Assembly: GCA_045544455.1 (NCBI GenBank) | Contig: JAZPYZ010000019.1 | Coordinates: 124,001-188,000, forward strand | Origin: JAZPYZ01 sp045544455 | GTDB taxonomy: Bacteria; Bacillota; Clostridia; Oscillospirales; Acutalibacteraceae | Reading direction: 5' to 3' | DNA: 64,000 nucleotides | Shown here: positions 1-8,136 of the stretch, piece by piece | How positions within the stretch are numbered: position 1 is the stretch's first letter | Layout of the letters: each line of letters opens with the position of its first letter | The notes under the pieces: generated by a model | What the model was told of the DNA's origin: nothing | Database searches by the model: none | The model's input: only the letters and a program-made list of their open reading frames with translations | Made by a program: the position numbers and the translations under genes

Positions 1-420
1 CCCGATCCGCAACGGAAACCGTGGAATCGGCCGTTTGCGCGCTTCGTCAAACAACCCTTCTTCGGCCAGGCGAGTTTTCAACTGTTCGTACGCGACCTGG
101 AGTGCCCCCACCCCATCGGGTTGCATATCCTCGATATAAATTTGAAACGCGCCGTCTTTTTCGTATAACGATACACGTGCTTTCACGATAACTTTCATAC
201 CGTTTTCAGGCATGAACGCCAATTTCGACGCATACGACCGAAACATGACCGCTTTAACCAGGGCGGTTTCGTCTTTCAACGATAAATAATAGTGCGACGT
301 TTTATAGTGATTGGTGAAATTGGATATTTCACCGCTGATATACACCGTGGTAAGCCGCGGATCGGATTCCAACATGGATTTTACATAACGATTGAGTTGT
401 GAAACTGTTATAACCGTCAT
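1..420 (-). CDS. xseA: Exodeoxyribonuclease VII large subunit, N-terminal part (runs off window)
   Basis: The first 140 residues are visible, starting with MTVITVSQLNRYVKSMLES and a GEISNF stretch typical of the XseA N-terminal OB-fold. XseA with XseB forms exonuclease VII, which degrades single-stranded DNA to oligonucleotides in the cytoplasm. The ATG at 418-420 lies 4 nt after the stop of the upstream TsaD-like gene and uses an AGGGGTGA ribosome site inside that gene's end, so the two are translationally close. The order nusB, TsaD-like gene, xseA matches a common clostridial arrangement. The 3' end lies outside the window. Confidence 0.95.
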   Translation of the reverse strand, partial: MTVITVSQLNRYVKSMLESDPRLTTVYISGEISNFTNHYKTSHYYLSLKDETALVKAVMFRSYASKLAFMPENGMKVIVKARVSLYEKDGAFQIYIEDMQPDGVGALQVAYEQLKTRLAEEGLFDEARKRPIPRFPLRIG

Positions 421-424
421 ACGT

Positions 425-1366
425 TCACCCCTGTTGATTCTTAATCGAGCCAAGCACCGATATCCCAACCGCGTTATCAGCCGAAAATTCCGCCGGTGCA
501 AAACAACCGCCGAAGCGTTTGGTCAACTGCTCCGAAATATATCGACTGGACATCACGCCGCCGGCATATAACAACGGCAGATCGCCGTATTGTTCGAGCA
601 AGCGTTCGGTCATGGACGCCAACGTTTCGGTCACAAAACTGAAACAAAACCGCGCAACCTCTTGAGGGGCCGCCCCTTTTTCAAACAAGGCACGGCATTG
701 GTTTTCCACACCCGATAAATGGCAGTTCACCCCATCCATGCTTGGCCGAACTTTATCGAGACCGCCTGCCTGCAGACTAAGCTTGTCCATTTCGACGCCG
801 GCCGGAAACATCAGTCCCATCATCACACCGATACGGTCGATGAGTTGTCCGGCTTTTAAATCTAACGAACCAGCTACCTTGCGGCATCGAATAACCCCTT
901 CGGCATCCGGTTCCACCAACAGCGCATCGGTTGTGCCGCCGGATACGTGAAACGCCAAAAACGAACGATGGATCCAATCCAGTTTATCGGCGCCATATAG
1001 TGCGGCCGCCACGTGTCCCTGTTGATGGCTAAAGGTATATAGTTTTGTGTTTAATACAGACGAAAGTGACCGTGCCAACCCCACGCCGGCGAGGAAACAC
1101 GGCATATACGATCCCACTTCGCCGGTCGGCCGATCAGACACCGCCACAACCGTTGGGCGTTGTTCGGTTTGCGCAAATAACTGCTCGACCATGTCGGGCA
1201 ATTGTTTCGTATGATGAAAAACCGCATCGCTTTGGCGCAATCCCCGTTCTCCTGCCGCAACAGGAAGTAACTGACGCCGATGCAATACGGTTGTGTTTGT
1301 GTGCAGAGCGACCGACGTGGTGTAATTGCTGGTATCGATACCGAGTGCGATATTTCGATCAGGCAT
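425..1366 (-). CDS. TsaD/Kae1-like peptidase M22 family protein (TsaD paralogue)
   Basis: A 313-residue ASKHA-fold protein beginning MPDRNIALGIDTSNYTTS, the phosphate-binding opening of the TsaD/Kae1 family. An HQQGH sequence near residue 125 matches the HxxxH metal motif of TsaD, and YAGGVMSS near residue 275 matches the C-terminal GGV motif. TsaD proper makes the t6A modification of tRNA. This copy, between nusB and xseA, is more likely the second paralogue of unknown function seen in many Clostridia. The start at 1366 is preferred over an upstream in-frame ATG at 1435, which would overlap nusB by 77 bp. With the chosen start the overlap is 8 bp. Confidence 0.8.
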   Translation of the reverse strand: MPDRNIALGIDTSNYTTSVALHTNTTVLHRRQLLPVAAGERGLRQSDAVFHHTKQLPDMVEQLFAQTEQRPTVVAVSDRPTGEVGSYMPCFLAGVGLARSLSSVLNTKLYTFSHQQGHVAAALYGADKLDWIHRSFLAFHVSGGTTDALLVEPDAEGVIRCRKVAGSLDLKAGQLIDRIGVMMGLMFPAGVEMDKLSLQAGGLDKVRPSMDGVNCHLSGVENQCRALFEKGAAPQEVARFCFSFVTETLASMTERLLEQYGDLPLLYAGGVMSSRYISEQLTKRFGGCFAPAEFSADNAVGISVLGSIKNQQG

Positions 1367-1772
1367 CGGCGCCACCCTCTGTGCGCGCCACACCGCCGAG
1401 CAACCCGTTGACGAAAGTATAATCCTCATCGCCACCGTATTTTTTCGCTAACTCGACCGCTTCGTTGATCACGACGCTGACCGGCGTTTCGGGCATATAA
1501 CGCATTTCGGCAATGGCGCATCGCAATATCGTGAGAGCCACCTTAGACATACGGGCGCGATTCCATTTGTGTGAATGCGTATCGATGAGTTGGTCAATCT
1601 CCTCCAAATGCTCCACCGCCAGTTGAGCCAAACACAACGAAAAATCGTTTTGTTCGATTTCACGGGCTTCAATGGCATCTTCGTAGATATCGGCCATATC
1701 CTTTTCGCAAAACTCACGTTCAAACAAAAGGACAAACGCCAACTCTCTCGCTTCTCGTCTTGTCATGCTCAT
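1359..1772 (-). CDS. nusB: Transcription antitermination factor NusB
   Basis: A 137-residue all-helical protein with the NusB signatures MTRREARELAF at the N-terminus and ISVVINEAVELAKKYG-like text (SVVINEAVELAKKYGG) towards the C-terminus. NusB with NusE (S10) binds boxA RNA and supports rRNA antitermination. The ATG at 1772 is preferred because AAAGGA lies 9 nt upstream; the ATG at 1781 is almost on top of that site. It overlaps the following TsaD-like gene by 8 bp. No convincing promoter is visible between it and the terminator of the upstream Asp23 gene. Confidence 0.92.
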   Translation of the reverse strand: MSMTRREARELAFVLLFEREFCEKDMADIYEDAIEAREIEQNDFSLCLAQLAVEHLEEIDQLIDTHSHKWNRARMSKVALTILRCAIAEMRYMPETPVSVVINEAVELAKKYGGDEDYTFVNGLLGGVARTEGGADA

Positions 1773-1819
1773 GCTTTTCATTCCTTTTCAATGTACGACA
1801 AAATGTGACAACTATGTAC

Positions 1820-1848
1820 GAAAATACCCTCCGCCAAATGGCGGAGGG
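1820..1848 (-). terminator. Rho-independent terminator after the Asp23 gene
   Basis: A perfect 10 bp GC-rich hairpin (CCCTCCGCCA/TGGCGGAGGG, 2 nt loop) is followed on the minus strand by TATTTTCG. It separates the Asp23 gene from nusB, although the short U-tract may allow read-through into nusB. Confidence 0.75.
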
Positions 1849-1865
1849 ATTCCACCGTGCTTACG

Positions 1866-2222
1866 TTATTCTTTCGGTTCCGTTTCCACACCGGCAATGT
1901 TGACGTCTACGCGAGTCAACGGTTTACCGGCCATCGAATGGATCGCCGCTTTAACCGCCTTTTGCACTTCGGCAGCCACCTCTTGAATGTGTTCACCGAG
2001 TTTCACAATGATATACACCGTTACGATTAATTCGCTATCGGTATTCACAATCTTAACCGAACGTGTCGGCGAAGAACTGATGATCCCACGAATATCGCCC
2101 GGCCGTTGCGCCAACGCAACCACACCCGGCACATCTTTGGCTGCGGTGCAGGCAATCGTCGCAATAACTTCTTCCGAAATCACGCAATTCCCTTCTACTT
2201 CTTTGAAGCCTTTATCACTCAT
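1866..2222 (-). CDS. Asp23/Gls24 family envelope stress response protein
   Basis: A 118-residue Asp23/Gls24-family protein. It contains the family core GNCVISEEVIATIACTAA, a PGV motif, and the basic stretch VQKAVKAAIHSM before a terminal V-N-I-A-G-V segment. In Staphylococcus, Asp23 sits under the membrane with a role in cell-wall stress; in Clostridia a copy very often lies between spoIIIAH and nusB, as here. The start is fixed by AAAGGAGG 7 nt before the ATG. It has its own promoter at 2299-2327, so it need not depend on the sporulation operon. Confidence 0.9.
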   Translation of the reverse strand: MSDKGFKEVEGNCVISEEVIATIACTAAKDVPGVVALAQRPGDIRGIISSSPTRSVKIVNTDSELIVTVYIIVKLGEHIQEVAAEVQKAVKAAIHSMAGKPLTRVDVNIAGVETEPKE

Positions 2223-2298
2223 TGAAACTGCCTCCTTTGTATTTCGACACGTGCGTTTTTACGCCGTGCACGACCTTGTTATTTTACTCTTATACAGT

Positions 2299-2327
2299 AT
2301 TATAACCCTAAATGAGCGATTCGGCAA
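2299..2327 (-). promoter_or_regulatory. Sigma-A-type promoter of the Asp23 gene
   Basis: Minus-strand TTGCCG (2322-2327), 17 bp spacer, TATAAT (2299-2304). The -10 is perfect and the -35 is weak. It lies in the 112 bp gap after spoIIIAH. Confidence 0.6.
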
Positions 2328-2334
2328 CTGTTTT

Positions 2335-2871
2335 TTACGAATTTATCGCACTGATTGTGATATTTTGTGCCATAACATCCGATTGAACGGTCACAATCTC
2401 GGTAATTTGCGCCACTTGAGCTGCGGTTAACTCTTCACTTTGTACCACAATGCTGCATTGTTCACCGTCGATGTACGCCACGCAATCGGAAAACCCTTTG
2501 GCTTTAATAAGATTTTCGATCGTGCTTTCCTGTTCAACCGATACCGCTAACGCCGACGCTTGTTGCACCGCCGTTTCTTTAACCGCCTCGTCGGCTTTCA
2601 CGTCGTTCATCATTTCCTGCACAATCTCAAGCGCTTCCTCTCGGGCCGTCGATCGATTTTCGCGTGCTTGTTCAAAATATCCCTTTTCTAAATCGCCGTC
2701 TTCCACCTGCGATCCTACAAACTGAGCATCGCCAAGGTTACCATCGTCTTTACCGGCCGTTTCGGTGCTCGGAACACCCGAGGCAAAATAATAGTTGAGA
2801 TAGACCGCAAGGCCCAAAGCAACCACCAAGGTCGATAACAATACCTGCTTTTTTCCAAAAAATCGTTTCAT
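2335..2871 (-). CDS. spoIIIAH: Stage III sporulation protein AH
   Basis: A 178-residue protein with a short basic N-terminus, one membrane segment at about residues 9-30 (LLSTLVVALGLAVYLNYYF) and an extracytoplasmic C-terminal domain ending in a ring-building-type fold. SpoIIIAH sits in the mother-cell membrane and contacts SpoIIQ to form the channel that connects mother cell and forespore. It is the last gene of the spoIIIA operon, 20 bp after spoIIIAG. The middle region (about residues 60-110) is acidic and probably helical. Confidence 0.93.
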   Translation of the reverse strand: MKRFFGKKQVLLSTLVVALGLAVYLNYYFASGVPSTETAGKDDGNLGDAQFVGSQVEDGDLEKGYFEQARENRSTAREEALEIVQEMMNDVKADEAVKETAVQQASALAVSVEQESTIENLIKAKGFSDCVAYIDGEQCSIVVQSEELTAAQVAQITEIVTVQSDVMAQNITISAINS

Positions 2872-2891
2872 CTGCTTTCATCCTTTCGTTA

Positions 2892-3446
2892 TTACGACAA
2901 TTTTGTAATGCAAACGCGCGACGACGTGATGTTCAACACCGTCGACACCGTCTTTAAGATACGTTCTCTGACCTGTTCGTTTTCGCCCCCTTCACACACC
3001 ACCGCGACACCGCGGATGGTCGGTTGGATTTCGGTTACCAAAAGTCCGTGTTTGCCATCGGACGAATTGACAATTACATAACTGCTTTCACTATCATCTC
3101 GTTCGGTGGTTTTTTCCGACGTATCCGACACGTCTTCGGTCCGATCGCTGGTAGCGGAATGCTCGTTTGCGTATACATATTCCACGCTGTTTTCCAACGT
3201 AATCATCACGCGGCATTCACCCGCCCCGTCGATACTTTCCACCATGTCGGTTAACTGCCGTTCCAGACCTTGCACATACGCCTGCACATCCCACTCGTCG
3301 CCTTGGTGTGTCGCCTCCTTATCGGGAACCCACTCCGGCAACGCCAGCAACACCATAGCCACCAGTCCGATTATCACCCACGCCGCTTTTGGCAATCGCT
3401 TGGCGTATTCAGCCAATCGATCACCCAGCGTTTTCCATGCGTTCAT
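2892..3446 (-). CDS. spoIIIAG: Stage III sporulation protein AG
   Basis: A 184-residue protein with a membrane segment at about 21-38 (AAWVIIGLVAMVLLALPEW). A YscJ/FliF-like ring-building domain follows (AGECRVMITLENSVEYVYA, then IRGVAVVCEGGEN). SpoIIIAG forms the large ring of the sporulation feeding-tube complex. A charged T/S/D/E-rich insertion around residues 95-125 interrupts the domain, as in other clostridial homologues. The ATG follows AGGAGG with good spacing. Confidence 0.93.
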   Translation of the reverse strand: MNAWKTLGDRLAEYAKRLPKAAWVIIGLVAMVLLALPEWVPDKEATHQGDEWDVQAYVQGLERQLTDMVESIDGAGECRVMITLENSVEYVYANEHSATSDRTEDVSDTSEKTTERDDSESSYVIVNSSDGKHGLLVTEIQPTIRGVAVVCEGGENEQVRERILKTVSTVLNITSSRVCITKLS

Positions 3447-3463
3447 CTTGGTCCTCCTGTTTA

Positions 3464-3931
3464 TTAGGGCGAAAGAGAAACCTCTACCGTCAACCCTGTT
3501 TCCTGTTCCAAATACCTCTTAATTGCCAAGGCTTCGTGCGCCTTTTGTTTATTTAGATATACGCGAACGTGTTTCATATATATGCCTGCTGTTTGAGAAA
3601 TATCCGTTACCGATTCGATTTTCTCGATCGGCATCTCGTCGCCATATCGCGAACGACACAACGCATATACCGCTTGTTCGATTTGAGCACATAGTTGCTC
3701 TTCCACCTCGCCGTCCAATGCGGTTGATTCATCGGACGATGGCAAATTAAAAGATGACCAATCCGGTAACACCCATTCGGTGATCGGTTGCACGATACAC
3801 AACAGTAACACTGCCGACACCACCAATCGACACACCTTGCCGACACCGGTTTTCGGCACCAACATCAACACCGCCGAACATCCCAGCGCCGCCACGCAAA
3901 CCGACCGCGCCCACGTCGATACCTGTTCCAG
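3464..3931 (-). CDS. spoIIIAF: Stage III sporulation protein AF (probable CTG start)
   Basis: A 155-residue SpoIIIAF-family membrane protein with two hydrophobic segments near the N-terminus (VAALGCSAVLMLV and LVVSAVLLLCIVQPI), followed by a soluble extracytoplasmic part. The family normally begins with a short W-containing helix before the first membrane segment. Here that helix (EQVSTWARSVC) is encoded only if translation starts at the CTG at 3929-3931. That CTG lies 8 nt after a GGAGG at 3940-3944, just past the spoIIIAE stop. The alternative GTG at 3895 has no ribosome site and would cut into the first membrane segment. Confidence 0.85.
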   Translation of the reverse strand: MEQVSTWARSVCVAALGCSAVLMLVPKTGVGKVCRLVVSAVLLLCIVQPITEWVLPDWSSFNLPSSDESTALDGEVEEQLCAQIEQAVYALCRSRYGDEMPIEKIESVTDISQTAGIYMKHVRVYLNKQKAHEALAIKRYLEQETGLTVEVSLSP

Positions 3932-3932
3932 A

Positions 3933-5066
3933 TCAACCGCCTCCCGTCTTGCTAACCACGGTGATCGCCAATACCATTAACAACGCAAAACAAGCCAATA
4001 CCGCCATTAGCGTTTTTATCAAGTGACCACTCACCTTGAGAACCGTACCGACCGACGATATACCAAACATATCGGCGACCATTTTGGCCACACAAAGCCA
4101 GATTTGCCACCAAACGCATTCCAAAAATACCGGCAACACGATCAACACATCCGCCAATACGCCAAAGGCGCCGATCGTTCCTTTAAGCAATCCCAAACAT
4201 CCCTTGACCGTACCGACCGCCTCGCTCAGTGCTCCACCGACTACCGGTACAAAACTCGAGATTGAAAAACTAAGCATTTTATTGGATAACGAGTCGGTCG
4301 CGGCGGCCGTAAGGTTTTGCATCGATAAAAAACCGATAAACAAGGTCATCAACGCCCCTAATATCCAGGTCGTGTTCTTTTGCAAAAACTCGCTGATAGC
4401 ATGTAGTTGTAACCGCGATTCCGACACTGCCCCGACCATTCCCAACGCAAACGAGACGATCAAAAACGGGATGATCACACGAGATAACAGATACGATAAC
4501 CCTTCAGATGCTAACAACAAAACCGTTTGGAACGAGGCGGCCGCAGACCATTGGCCAGAGGTAGCTAACACACCGGCATATACCGGCACAAAACTCGTCA
4601 TAAAGACCGATGCACTATCGCTCGCTTGGACCACGCGATCCAAACACCCCACAATCGGAGATACGACCGTAGCAGAACAGGTCAACACTCCCACCGTGCC
4701 AAATAAGGCCGCTTGCGAACCGTCTGCCGTTTCACGCAGTCCCTCGATCCAGGCGCATAACAAAATCACCCCGATCATCACCGATCCGGCCGCCATCGGG
4801 CTTGTAGCCGTTTGGCTCAACATATTCCATAAACTTTGCACCATCGACTCGACATCTATCGTGGCGGTGCTGTGTTCCGATAGATCGGTTACACCCATCG
4901 AATATAACCAGTCTTTGGTGGTATCCGGCAACTTGTCAAACAAATCTTCAGCGCCACTAGCCTCCAACTGTTGTGTATATAACTCGTCCGCATCTGTCTT
5001 AGCCGCACATGGCAACACCAAAAGCATCGCCAGTAACCCTAACAACAACCATACTTTTTTCATCAT
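3933..5066 (-). CDS. spoIIIAE: Stage III sporulation protein AE
   Basis: A 377-residue polytopic membrane protein starting with a signal-peptide-like sequence (MMKKVWLLLGLLAMLLVLPCAAK), followed by several hydrophobic segments from about residue 90 to the C-terminus. SpoIIIAE is thought to be the membrane core of the spoIIIA secretion-like apparatus. The length and the G-x-V-R/S-E-rich middle (GMVGAVSESRLQLHAISEFL) fit the family. It is followed within 2 nt by the proposed CTG start of spoIIIAF. Confidence 0.93.
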   Translation of the reverse strand: MMKKVWLLLGLLAMLLVLPCAAKTDADELYTQQLEASGAEDLFDKLPDTTKDWLYSMGVTDLSEHSTATIDVESMVQSLWNMLSQTATSPMAAGSVMIGVILLCAWIEGLRETADGSQAALFGTVGVLTCSATVVSPIVGCLDRVVQASDSASVFMTSFVPVYAGVLATSGQWSAAASFQTVLLLASEGLSYLLSRVIIPFLIVSFALGMVGAVSESRLQLHAISEFLQKNTTWILGALMTLFIGFLSMQNLTAAATDSLSNKMLSFSISSFVPVVGGALSEAVGTVKGCLGLLKGTIGAFGVLADVLIVLPVFLECVWWQIWLCVAKMVADMFGISSVGTVLKVSGHLIKTLMAVLACFALLMVLAITVVSKTGGG

Positions 5067-5087
5067 CTCGGAACGTTTCCTTTATCT

Positions 5088-5483
5088 TTACGACGCCTTG
5101 TCCAACAACTGTTCCACCATCTGTGCAACGGTTTCCAACAAGGGGAGCGATAATGCCAGCAAAAACACTTTACCTACCAATTCCGCTTTAGCCGCCATCG
5201 ACTGCTCCCCCACGTCCTTACATGCATCCGACGCCATTTGTGTCATCAAACAAATACCAAGTGCGCGAAACAAAGTACTACCCATCTCACTGCTTACCGA
5301 GGACCGTTCCAACAACGCTTTCAGCGAAGAAAACACACCGATTGAGTCGCGAAACAGAAACGATAATATTACGATACCGGCCATTAGCGATACCGCCAGG
5401 GCATATTCGGCGCGATACGGCTTGATCAACACCGCTAAAAAGGCCGCTATCAAGATGACACCGACCACCGTTATCAATCCCAT
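5088..5483 (-). CDS. spoIIIAD: Stage III sporulation protein AD
   Basis: A 131-residue membrane protein beginning MGLITVVGVILIAAFLAVLI, the usual SpoIIIAD length. The ATG at 5483 replaces a longer in-frame candidate at 5525 that would overlap spoIIIAC by 32 bp. Hydrophobic segments lie at about 4-22, 30-48 and 95-115. It is probably a core membrane component of the channel complex together with SpoIIIAC and SpoIIIAE. Confidence 0.92.
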   Translation of the reverse strand: MGLITVVGVILIAAFLAVLIKPYRAEYALAVSLMAGIVILSFLFRDSIGVFSSLKALLERSSVSSEMGSTLFRALGICLMTQMASDACKDVGEQSMAAKAELVGKVFLLALSLPLLETVAQMVEQLLDKAS

Positions 5484-5493
5484 ACCGTCACCG

Positions 5494-5688
5494 TTACAAC
5501 CCGAACACCGATTTGACGGTGGCAAACAGATCGCTGATCTCGGTCACCAACATCGACAACACCACGATCAAACCGGCCAGCGTTGTCAACATGGCCTGTT
5601 CTTCCCGTCCGGATCGAATCAACAGTTGATTTAACACCGCTACAATGATCCCGATCGCCGCTATTTTAAATATCAAATCCACATCCAT
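5494..5688 (-). CDS. spoIIIAC: Stage III sporulation protein AC
   Basis: A 64-residue protein with two membrane helices, matching the compact SpoIIIAC family (MDVDLIFKIAAIGIIVAVLN and a second helix ending in FLAT-like DLFATVKSVFGL). It lies between spoIIIAB and spoIIIAD with 10-15 bp gaps, as in other spore formers. Confidence 0.92.
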   Translation of the reverse strand: MDVDLIFKIAAIGIIVAVLNQLLIRSGREEQAMLTTLAGLIVVLSMLVTEISDLFATVKSVFGL

Positions 5689-5703
5689 GGTCGTCCTCTT
5701 CTT

Positions 5704-6204
5704 TCACCATATCAACAACACCATCGCCGCCCCACCCAGTGCACCGAGCATCGTATACAACCGTCCGGTTCGTTCGGCTCGCTCACGGGCTTTTTCACAT
5801 TGGCGCGCGATGCGTTCGGCATACCGTAAACCGTGTTCCGTCTGCCCTTCCAAATCGCTGCTACCGAGCCCTTGTATCCATTCCGAAATAACCTGCACGT
5901 CCTCTTGATACAAGACGGTGTTTTGGTAAAGCAAAACGACTTTACAAACCTCTTCTTTCCACCTCATTGTATCCGCCGATGAAAGGAAGGAAAGCGACTC
6001 GAAAACCGGTTGTGCGGCGGCCGACCGCCAAATATCGCGTATCGGTGCAGATCCATACCGAATCTGTTCGGATACATAATGACACAAGGTTTCCCAGGTT
6101 TGAAGCAACGCGTATCGGCAAAACAACCGGCGACTGTAATACCAACCGATACCGCACCCAGCACCAAACACTCCAAAAGCGCCGATCAGTTTCCACATGG
6201 TCAT
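5704..6204 (-). CDS. spoIIIAB: Stage III sporulation protein AB
   Basis: A 166-residue protein with membrane helices at both ends (about residues 4-22 and 147-166) and a helical cytoplasmic middle, as expected for SpoIIIAB, which resembles type II secretion GspF. The start ATG overlaps the spoIIIAA stop (ATGA), implying translational coupling. Confidence 0.92.
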   Translation of the reverse strand: MTMWKLIGAFGVFGAGCGIGWYYSRRLFCRYALLQTWETLCHYVSEQIRYGSAPIRDIWRSAAAQPVFESLSFLSSADTMRWKEEVCKVVLLYQNTVLYQEDVQVISEWIQGLGSSDLEGQTEHGLRYAERIARQCEKARERAERTGRLYTMLGALGGAAMVLLIW

Positions 6205-7148
6205 CGCATCACCATGCCGACGGTTTCGGCTAAGAAATCCGCATCCGATACCACACGTTCTACCGTTCCCGGTTCTCGGCGCCCTTTCAAAAACACAATC
6301 TGTTCAAACACCCCGTCACGGATCATCGACATCATGGTTTGTCGTCGCGTTAAATCGGAGAAATTTCGAGCGTGGGCGGTGGTAACAACGGCGGTACCGG
6401 TATGCAGACCGTCACAAAGCGCCCGCGCTTCTTGAGGCGTACCAACTTCATCAAACACAATCACATCCGGTGCCAAGCAACGAAGTGCTTGTTCGATTCC
6501 ATGATCTTTTGGACACGACAACAACACGTCGCAATGATTCAACCGTTTATTCGCCGACAGTTCGCCTCGTTCGTCCAGTACCGTTACGCGGTATCGACGT
6601 CCAGCTACGCCCACCGACAGGTGGTGCGCCAAATCTCGCAACAAGCTTGTCTTGCCGCTGGACGGTTCGCCGCAAATCAAAGTACTGACAATCCGTCCGT
6701 CACGACATACCATGCCGGCCAACGGACGCGCGCATCCATCGTGCGGACGCGACACGCGCACACAAAGGCCCGTCAACCGACGCATCGACGACACACGATC
6801 GTCCTTGACCACCACCGTACCGCTAAGTCCTACCCGAAGGCCATCGTGGGTGGTGATAAAACCGCGACGCAGTTCCGGTTGATGGGTATGTATCGAATAA
6901 TCACACATCGCTTCAAAGCACGCTTCGATGGTGGGTTGATCGACGGTGAGCAGATGGTCGGTCAAAACGGTGGAAATCTCCCCAGACGCCGTCACCCAAT
7001 ATTCTCGGCCAGGTGTTGAAAGCGTTACCGGCGCATTCGATCGCAATCGAATTTCTTGTACACAGCGACGAACCTCGTTTGGTACCCGTTTCAAAACCTC
7101 GCGCATGTCCTTTGGCAGATAAGCCGTCGCTTTTTCAAATCCAATCAT
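6201..7148 (-). CDS. spoIIIAA: Stage III sporulation protein AA, AAA-type ATPase
   Basis: A 315-residue secretion-type ATPase. Walker A reads GEPSSGKTSLLRDLA near residue 150 and Walker B lies in DVIVFDEVGT near 230. An N-terminal domain containing EIRLRSNAPV precedes the motor. SpoIIIAA is related to VirB11/GspE ATPases and powers assembly or transport through the SpoIIIA-SpoIIQ channel. The start MIGFEKATAYLP at 7148 matches the family; an ATG at 7184 would add an unrelated extension. It is the first gene of the operon. A sigma-E promoter is expected, but only a loose CATA-type match is visible upstream. Confidence 0.94.
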   Translation of the reverse strand: MIGFEKATAYLPKDMREVLKRVPNEVRRCVQEIRLRSNAPVTLSTPGREYWVTASGEISTVLTDHLLTVDQPTIEACFEAMCDYSIHTHQPELRRGFITTHDGLRVGLSGTVVVKDDRVSSMRRLTGLCVRVSRPHDGCARPLAGMVCRDGRIVSTLICGEPSSGKTSLLRDLAHHLSVGVAGRRYRVTVLDERGELSANKRLNHCDVLLSCPKDHGIEQALRCLAPDVIVFDEVGTPQEARALCDGLHTGTAVVTTAHARNFSDLTRRQTMMSMIRDGVFEQIVFLKGRREPGTVERVVSDADFLAETVGMVMR

Positions 7149-7212
7149 GGTATTCGTCCCTTTCGTTATCGATCGTTTCACCACATACTATGCCTGTCCA
7201 TCAGCGGATAGA

Positions 7213-7248
7213 ACAAAAAAAGAACCGTTTCTTTTCAGAAACGATTCT
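7213..7248 (-). terminator. Terminator after the ribU-hydrolase operon
   Basis: On the minus strand a GAATCGTTTC/GAAACGGTTC stem is followed by TTTTTTTG. It separates the riboflavin-controlled operon from spoIIIAA. Confidence 0.85.
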
Positions 7249-7266
7249 TCGCATATCGATAACGGA

Positions 7267-8115
7267 TTAAATTTCAATTTCCATTCCGTCAAAAGCAACC
7301 TGCATACCAAGCGGACGAACCTCATTTTCCAACTCGTCGTGGGTACGCTCCACCAGATGCCCGATGTGACTGAGCACGATTTTGGTTTGGTCATCGACGT
7401 TTCCGCTTGCGCGCAACGCCTCAACCATTTCCAAACACCAGTCCACGTCCATGTGGCTTTCCGTGATCTGATGGCCTCTTTCCAGCGTACAATCCAGCGA
7501 AACCATATCAAACCGAATACCGCTTTGTTGAATGAACACCATGGTCTCGGGACGAAACTTACCTGTATCGTGCGCCCACAAAACACTCTTGCCATCCTTT
7601 TGAATGATATAGATATACGCACCGAGAGATTCTCCACCGTGTCTGGCCGCCAGCGGGATCACGGTATACCCAGCGATATCATACGTCTGTTCTTTTTCCA
7701 GAAAACGAGTTTCAACCAACACCTCGTTTCCATTGAAGTTACTCTCTTTGGCCATCATCCGTTTTTGGCGCGCTTGTACACTGGCGGCCAGTGCACGGCC
7801 TGACGCCTCGCTAAAGTAGAAACAGATCGGCTCGGTCATTCCTTGTGCACGACTAAGAATATCGCTGCGCATCAAATGATCATAGTGATCATGGGTAACG
7901 AGCACATGTTTAATAGGGCGCATATCCAAGCCATAATGCAACGTGTGTTGAAACACATCGGAATAATCCACACCGAGCACGCCGTCGATGACCGCCTGCG
8001 AACGGGTGCGTATATTCTTTCCTCGCTCTTTGCGCGCATGTTCACATACGCGACAAGAACAGAAAATTTCCGGAATACCCGCGCCTGCTCCCGTTCCGTA
8101 ATACGTAATCTTCAC
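7267..8115 (-). CDS. MBL-fold metallo-hydrolase (PhnP-like)
   Basis: A 282-residue metallo-beta-lactamase-fold hydrolase. LVTHDHYDHLMRSDI near residue 75 gives the HxHxDH dinuclear metal site, and WAHDTGKF near 176 and LSHIGHL near 247 supply later ligands. An N-terminal C-x-C-x-x-C cluster (IFCSCRVCEHARK) is typical of PhnP-like phosphodiesterases, where cysteines bind a structural zinc. The start is a GTG at 8115 behind AGAGAGG. It is 21 bp downstream of ribU and shares its riboswitch; a link to flavin metabolism is not obvious. Substrate unknown. Confidence 0.8.
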   Translation of the reverse strand: MKITYYGTGAGAGIPEIFCSCRVCEHARKERGKNIRTRSQAVIDGVLGVDYSDVFQHTLHYGLDMRPIKHVLVTHDHYDHLMRSDILSRAQGMTEPICFYFSEASGRALAASVQARQKRMMAKESNFNGNEVLVETRFLEKEQTYDIAGYTVIPLAARHGGESLGAYIYIIQKDGKSVLWAHDTGKFRPETMVFIQQSGIRFDMVSLDCTLERGHQITESHMDVDWCLEMVEALRASGNVDDQTKIVLSHIGHLVERTHDELENEVRPLGMQVAFDGMEIEI

Positions 8116-8136
8116 ACTATCCCAACCTCTCTTTGG

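Noticed and set aside
4036..5634. A 532-codon open frame on the plus strand
   Set aside because: It lies wholly antisense to spoIIIAE/AD/AC, has no ribosome site or recognisable motif, and the opposite-strand genes are clear family members.
7149..7212. Sigma-E promoter before spoIIIAA
   Set aside because: A CATAGTAT sequence is present, but no matching -35 at the proper distance was found, so it was not listed as a feature.
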